A DNA stretch of 26,588 nt from JAXMHQ01 sp046346665 (GTDB taxonomy: Bacteria; Verrucomicrobiota; Verrucomicrobiia; Limisphaerales; JAXMHQ01). Positions 23,378 to 26,588 of the stretch are shown in pieces. The stretch is taken from the NCBI GenBank assembly GCA_046346665.1, contig JAXMHQ010000049.1, forward strand, positions 1 to 26,588, written 5' to 3'. The notes beneath the pieces are model-generated. The model did no database searches and had not been told where the DNA came from. It saw nothing but the letters and a program-made list of their open reading frames with translations. A program made the position numbers and the translations under genes. Within the stretch, counting starts at the first letter, position 1, and every line of letters starts with the position of its first letter.

Positions 23378-23521
23378 CAGCCGCGATCGTGAGATCGCGG
23401 AGTCCAAAAGGTGGCAGCCGACGTCAGGAGGCTCATGAAAGACTTTTCAGTCAGAGTCTTCCCGCCGGGCTCCGGGTGCTGCGTTGGAAGCAGAGGTCCG
23501 CGATCTCACAATCGCGGCTAC
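23378..23521. repeat. Composite of class C and D repeats before arsR
   Basis: A class C palindrome at 23381-23400, a class D copy at 23411-23435 and a second class C palindrome in reverse orientation at 23498-23517 lie side by side. Between D and the second C, AAGACT and AGTCTT (23440-23462) form a further small inverted repeat. Confidence 0.85.
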
Positions 23522-23550
23522 GGGCGGGAAAGAGCTGCGACAAGGCGCGG

Positions 23551-23579
23551 TTGACAGCCGCCGCGGCGCCCTCTAAACT
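23551..23579 (+). promoter_or_regulatory. arsR promoter
   Basis: TTGACA (23551-23556), 17 nt, then TAAACT (23574-23579). This is the most consensus-like promoter in the window and fits the start of the arsenic operon, with a ~15-nt leader to ATG 23602. Confidence 0.75.
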
Positions 23580-23596
23580 TCGATTATTGTCGAAGT
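23577..23596. promoter_or_regulatory. Predicted ArsR operator
   Basis: A perfect inverted repeat, ACTTCGA and TCGAAGT, with a 6-nt TTATTG centre. It overlaps the -10 hexamer and the start site of the arsR promoter, so a bound ArsR dimer would block transcription. Site identity is inferred from its position. Confidence 0.7.
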
Positions 23597-23601
23597 ATAG
23601 A

Positions 23602-23967
23602 ATGAAAGAATTCCTGAACATCACGAAGGCGCTGGCGGACGAGAACCGGCTGCGCATGTTGATGGCGTTGCGCGGCGGCGAGGTGTGCGTGTGCCAGATC
23701 GCCGAATTCACCGGGCTCGCCCTCTCCACCGTTTCGAAACATCTATCGATCCTTTACCAGGCCGGGCTCGTGAACGCCCGCAAGGAGGGGCGCTGGATGT
23801 ACTACTCGCTTCCGGGCAAGGGGGCTCCGAAGGCGGCCCGCGACGCCGTGGCCTGGGTGCGCCGGTCCCTCCAGGAGGAGGAGCGGGTTGTTTCGGACAC
23901 GGCGCGGTTGAGGAAAGTGTTGGCGATGGATGTGAAGGAATTATGCAAGCGCCAGTGCGGAAATTGA
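23602..23967 (+). CDS. arsR: Arsenic-responsive repressor ArsR
   Basis: ArsR/SmtB-family repressors leave the operator when As(III) binds. The 121-residue protein has the winged-helix core: LNITKALADENRLRMLMAL, GGEVCVCQIAEFTGLALSTVSKHLSILYQAGLVNARKEGRWMYYSL. C29 and C31 in the EVCVCQIAEF helix match the ELCVCDL metal site of the plasmid R773 regulator, the first type of ArsR As(III) site. The last residues include one further Cys pair (C-terminal KELCKRQCGN), which might add ligands. ATG 23602 lies just after the promoter/operator and gives the family length. arsC begins inside the 3' end (25-nt overlap), so the two are translationally coupled. It most likely autoregulates arsR-arsC-arsM. Confidence 0.95.
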   Translation: MKEFLNITKALADENRLRMLMALRGGEVCVCQIAEFTGLALSTVSKHLSILYQAGLVNARKEGRWMYYSLPGKGAPKAARDAVAWVRRSLQEEERVVSDTARLRKVLAMDVKELCKRQCGN

Positions 23968-24407
23968 AGGTGTTGTTTTTGTGCACGGGCAACTCGTGCC
24001 GGAGCCAGATGGCCGAGGGCTGGGCTCGCGCGCTCCGGGGAGACGCGCTGGAAGCCTATTCGGCGGGCATCGAAACCCACGGCCTGAACCCGCACGCGGT
24101 TGCGGTGATGGCGGAGGCGGGCGTGGATATTTCCGGGCACCGCTCGAAAACCCCTGCCGAGATCGGGCCGGTGGAGTTCGATTACGTGGTGACGGTTTGC
24201 GGGCATGCGGATGAGCATTGCCCCGTGTTTCCGGGTGGGACGCGGGTGGTGCACGCGGGTTTCGACGATCCTCCGCGCCTGACGAAGCATTTGCCGGACG
24301 GGGAGGAAAAACTCGCGGTTTACCGCCGGGTGCGCGACGACATCCGCCGGTTTGTCGAACAGATGCCGGAGAATTTAGCTTCAATCAATCAACAGAAAGG
24401 AAGGTAA
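23943..24407 (+). CDS. arsC: Arsenate reductase, low-molecular-weight phosphatase (thioredoxin-type) family
   Basis: ArsC reduces arsenate to arsenite. The 154-residue protein has the phosphatase-like loop CTGNSCR (C14 to R20, C-x5-R). It has the second and third redox cysteines C86 and C93 in VTVCGHADEHCPVFPG, the layout of the thioredoxin-coupled enzyme of S. aureus pI258. SAGIETHGLNPHAVAVMAEAGVDISGHRSKT and FDYVVTVCGHADEHCP are typical. ATG 23943 lies in the 3' end of arsR with AAGGA 3 nt upstream; the track of in-frame codons further upstream is in the arsR gene. It ends with the TAA of a GGAAGGTAAAATG stretch that also carries the arsM ribosome binding site. Operon partner of arsR and arsM. 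Confidence 0.95.
   Translation: MQAPVRKLKVLFLCTGNSCRSQMAEGWARALRGDALEAYSAGIETHGLNPHAVAVMAEAGVDISGHRSKTPAEIGPVEFDYVVTVCGHADEHCPVFPGGTRVVHAGFDDPPRLTKHLPDGEEKLAVYRRVRDDIRRFVEQMPENLASINQQKGR
24397..24404 (+). promoter_or_regulatory. arsM ribosome binding site
   Basis: AAGGAAGG lies 4 nt before ATG 24409 and inside the last codons of arsC, whose TAA is at 24405-24407, so arsC and arsM are translationally coupled. Confidence 0.75.
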
Positions 24408-24408
24408 A

Positions 24409-25266
24409 ATGAAATCATTTGAAACGCGTCCCGACGCGGAGGCGGTGCGTCGGGCGGTGCGCGAGGGTTACAGCAAAATCGCAACGCAGGATTCGTCGGG
24501 CAGCACGGGAGTGAGTTGCTGCGGTTCGAGCCCGGAGGATTCCGCGTTGCTGGCGAAATTCGTAGGTTACAGCCCGGAGGAACTGGCGGCACTGCCGGAG
24601 GGGGCCAACATGGGGCTTTCGTGCGGCAATCCGACGGCGATCGCGGCGCTGCGTCCGGGCGAAACGGTAGTGGACCTCGGCAGCGGAGGCGGGTTCGACA
24701 TATTCATCGCCGGGCTCAAGGTGGGGCCATCGGGAAGGGCTATTGGGGTGGACATGACGCCGGACATGCTGTCGAAGGCGCGTGCGAACATTGCCGCTTA
24801 CCGCGAGCGTTCGGGGTTGGACAACGTGGAATTCCGATTGGGCGAAATCGAGCACCTGCCCCTCGCCGACGACAGCGTCGACGTCATTATTTCGAACTGT
24901 GTGATCAACCTGTCGCCGGACAAGGCGCAGGTGTGGCGCGAGATGGCGCGCGTGTTGAAACCGGGCGGGCGCGTGGCGGTATCGGACATGGCTTTGCGAA
25001 AGCCGCTGCCGGCGGAGGTGGTAGAGCTTGTGGAGGCGCTTGTGGGCTGTGTGGCGGGAGCGGTGCTGATTGGGGAAACGGAGCGGATGGCGCGCGACGC
25101 CGGGTTGACCGAGATCAATCTCAATCCCAGGGGCAACTACGTTCAGGCACTGAAGGATTGGAACGACCCGCTTTACGAGAGGATTGTGAAAATGCTTCCG
25201 GCGGGGAGCGGTCCGGGCGATTACATCACGAGCCTGGAGGTGACGGCGCGCAAGCCGGAGTGCTGA
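24409..25266 (+). CDS. arsM: Arsenite S-adenosylmethionine methyltransferase
   Basis: ArsM methylates As(III) to mono-, di- and trimethyl arsenicals that are less toxic or volatile. The 285-residue protein has the SAM motif VVDLGSGGGFDIFIAG (87-102), GVDMTPDMLSKAR, NVEFRLGEIEHLPLADDSVDVIISNCVINL and RVLKPGGRVAVSDM. The As(III)-ligand cysteines expected for the family are C72 (GLSCGNP), C164 (SNCVINL) and C214 (VGCVAGA), plus C37-C38 in GVSCCGSS near the N-terminus. All are present, so it should be active. It follows arsC by one nucleotide with a strong ribosome binding site. The same family also includes enzymes for antimonite; arsenic is the natural reading next to arsR and arsC. Confidence 0.95.
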   Translation: MKSFETRPDAEAVRRAVREGYSKIATQDSSGSTGVSCCGSSPEDSALLAKFVGYSPEELAALPEGANMGLSCGNPTAIAALRPGETVVDLGSGGGFDIFIAGLKVGPSGRAIGVDMTPDMLSKARANIAAYRERSGLDNVEFRLGEIEHLPLADDSVDVIISNCVINLSPDKAQVWREMARVLKPGGRVAVSDMALRKPLPAEVVELVEALVGCVAGAVLIGETERMARDAGLTEINLNPRGNYVQALKDWNDPLYERIVKMLPAGSGPGDYITSLEVTARKPEC

Positions 25267-25315
25267 GAAGGCGGGTCGGTGCCTCCAGAACCATAGTGCG
25301 GCAACACGTCGAGTA

Positions 25316-25340
25316 TGAGCCTCCTTACGTCGGCTGCTAC
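25316..25340 (-). repeat. Class D repeat, copy 3 (reverse)
   Basis: A reverse-complement copy of the class D element, inverted relative to 23411-23435. It sits between arsM and the ACR3 gene. Confidence 0.85.
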
Positions 25341-25394
25341 GGAGTGGGGGAGGGGCGGTGGGATCATCGCGGAAGCTTCCTTTGAGAATATTCC

Positions 25395-26489
25395 ATGAGC
25401 ATTGCCACTGAAGAAACTGCTGTGGGCGCTGCGCCGTCGGAAAGGCGTTTGGCGGTGTTTGAACGTTACCTGACGGGGTGGGTGCTGTTGTGCATGGCGG
25501 TCGGGGTTCTATTTGGGAAGTGGCTGCCGGGCGTGACTCAATGCTTGAGCCGGCTGGAGTTCGGGTCGGGCTCGCACGTGAACATTCCGATCGGGGTGCT
25601 CCTGTGGTTGATGATTTACCCGATGATGGTGAAGGTGGATTTTGGGGCGGTGACGGGCATTGCTCGCAGGCCGCGGGGATTGATGGTGACGCTGTTTGTG
25701 AACTGGGTGGTGAAGCCGTTCGGGATGGCGCTGCTGGCTTGGATTTTCATGCGGCACGTGTTTGCGGCGTGGATTGATCCGGAGACGGCGGCGGGTTACA
25801 CGGCGGGATTGATTTTGCTGGCGGCGGCGCCGTGCACGGCGATGGTGTTTGTGTGGAGTTACCTGGTGGACGGCGACCCGGCGTACACGCTGGTGCAAGT
25901 GGCGGTGAACGATTTGGTCATGCTGGTGGCGTTCGCCCCGATGGTGATGTTGTTGTGCGGGGTGGCGCATGTCGTTGTGCCGGGGAGAGTCCTGATGACT
26001 TCGGTGATTGTGTTTATTCTGGTCCCGCTTGCGCTGGGCTGGCTGACGCGCGCGGCGCTGCTGAAAGCGCGCGGCAGGGCATGGTTTGAATCCGAGTTTC
26101 TTCCCCGTCTGCAGCCGGTCATGGTGAGCGCGCTGCTGGTAACGCTGGTGCTGTTGTTCGCGTTTCAATCGGAGAACCTCACGCGCCATTGGCTGGCCGT
26201 GTTGCTGATCGCGGTGCCGATCGTGTTGCAGGTGTATTTGAACTCGGGCCTGACCTACCTGCTCATGCGGTGGTTCCGGGTGGAACACGCGGTCGCGGCG
26301 CCGGGCGCGCTGATCGGGGCGAGCAATTTCTTCGAACTGGCGGTGGCGGTGGCGATCACGCTGTTCGGGGCGGATTCACCGGCGGCACTGGCGACGGTGG
26401 TGGGGGTGCTGGTGGAGGTGCCGGTGATGTTGTCGGTGTGCGGCGTGTGCAACCGGACGCGGGGATGGTATGGGCGGTTCGCGGCGTGA
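25395..26489 (+). CDS. acr3: ACR3-family arsenite efflux permease
   Basis: ACR3 proteins expel As(III) across the inner membrane driven by the proton gradient. The 364-residue protein has about ten hydrophobic segments. The family's conserved features are LAAAPCTAMVFVWSYLVDGDPAYTLVQVAVNDLVM with the essential-type Cys (C147) in the fourth helix, FGKWLPG near the first loop, and a late acidic VGVLVEVPVML. It is placed 128 nt after arsM, with a class D repeat between. ATG 25395 lies just after GAGAATATTCC, which gives no clear ribosome binding site. It is most probably part of the arsenic operon, but the spacing leaves room for its own promoter. A class E hairpin cluster follows the stop. Confidence 0.95.
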   Translation: MSIATEETAVGAAPSERRLAVFERYLTGWVLLCMAVGVLFGKWLPGVTQCLSRLEFGSGSHVNIPIGVLLWLMIYPMMVKVDFGAVTGIARRPRGLMVTLFVNWVVKPFGMALLAWIFMRHVFAAWIDPETAAGYTAGLILLAAAPCTAMVFVWSYLVDGDPAYTLVQVAVNDLVMLVAFAPMVMLLCGVAHVVVPGRVLMTSVIVFILVPLALGWLTRAALLKARGRAWFESEFLPRLQPVMVSALLVTLVLLFAFQSENLTRHWLAVLLIAVPIVLQVYLNSGLTYLLMRWFRVEHAVAAPGALIGASNFFELAVAVAITLFGADSPAALATVVGVLVEVPVMLSVCGVCNRTRGWYGRFAA

Positions 26490-26498
26490 GGCAGTTTG

Positions 26499-26557
26499 GG
26501 CCGGCGGGGACGCCGGCCCTCCCAATTGGCGGGAGGGACGCCGTCCTCGGCGTCCCC
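26499..26557. terminator. Class E hairpin cluster after acr3, possible terminator
   Basis: Two perfect hairpins follow the acr3 stop: 26499-26518 (arms GGCCGGCG/CGCCGGCC, loop GGGA) and 26535-26556 (arms GGGACGCCG/CGGCGTCCC, loop TCCT). The GGGACGCCG core also pairs with 26548-26557 from the first hairpin. No T-tract follows, so intrinsic termination is uncertain; it may be a repeat that protects the mRNA end. Confidence 0.55.
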
Positions 26558-26588
26558 GTCCAACCCGGCTCACTCCTCCCGCGGGGGG

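Noticed and set aside
25314..25340. An ATG-starting frame MSLLTSAAT
   Set aside because: It is the translation of the class D repeat, and the same start appears at the other class D copy near 23436.
25509..26288. A 259-codon histidine/arginine-rich minus-strand frame
   Set aside because: It is the complement of the hydrophobic ACR3 gene; the unusual composition follows from that.

Overview
The window reads as a chromosomal segment of a high-GC Gram-negative bacterium, most probably of the phylum Verrucomicrobiota (Pedosphaera/Limisphaerales-like). The evidence is indirect. There is a secreted Ig-domain protein with a C-terminal domain typical of that phylum, a GH29 and a GH5 glycoside hydrolase, a CdsA and a phosphofructokinase of divergent subtype, and a dense set of intergenic repeat families. 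No rRNA, tRNA, CRISPR array, transposase or phage gene was seen.

Layout. 1-368: non-coding, with a 139-bp element bounded by inverted repeats. 369-9432: a small membrane protein, pdxH, adk, a large secreted Ig-like protein, a double-ACT (GcvR-like) protein, metG, a small unknown protein, a PHP phosphoesterase and a SAM methyltransferase. 9433-15928: a secreted unknown protein, purA-uppS, a 6-phosphofructokinase, a PPOX-fold flavoprotein and cdsA. 15929-22455: divergent GH29 and GH5 enzymes, an AraC-family regulator, an acyl-CoA-dehydrogenase-like flavoprotein and a radical SAM protein. 22456-26588: an alpha/beta hydrolase, then an arsenic block of arsR, arsC, arsM and ACR3-type efflux.

How the genes work together. 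The housekeeping genes are unlinked metabolically except purA-uppS, which are 25 nt apart. The arsenic genes form one unit: ArsR senses As(III), ArsC reduces arsenate, ArsM methylates arsenite and ACR3 exports it. arsC overlaps arsR, and the arsM ribosome binding site lies in the end of arsC. A consensus-like promoter with an operator palindrome stands in front of arsR. GH29 and GH5 are transcribed divergently and may degrade fucosylated or beta-linked glycans.

The most unusual content is intergenic. Most gaps hold one or more of five repeat classes. (A) A ~25-bp element at six sites, mostly directly after stop codons, whose hairpin has symmetric tandem GA/GA mismatches. (B) 7-8-bp tandem units arranged as inverted arms, at six loci with different unit sequences, plus a perfect 63-bp palindrome. 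(C) A 20-bp REP-like palindrome. (D) A 25-bp element, of which two inverted copies bracket arsR-arsC-arsM. (E) GGGACG hairpins. Several genes (metG, the gene at 9654, pfk, adk) have -10-like hexamers 6-7 nt before ATG and no Shine-Dalgarno, which suggests leaderless mRNAs.
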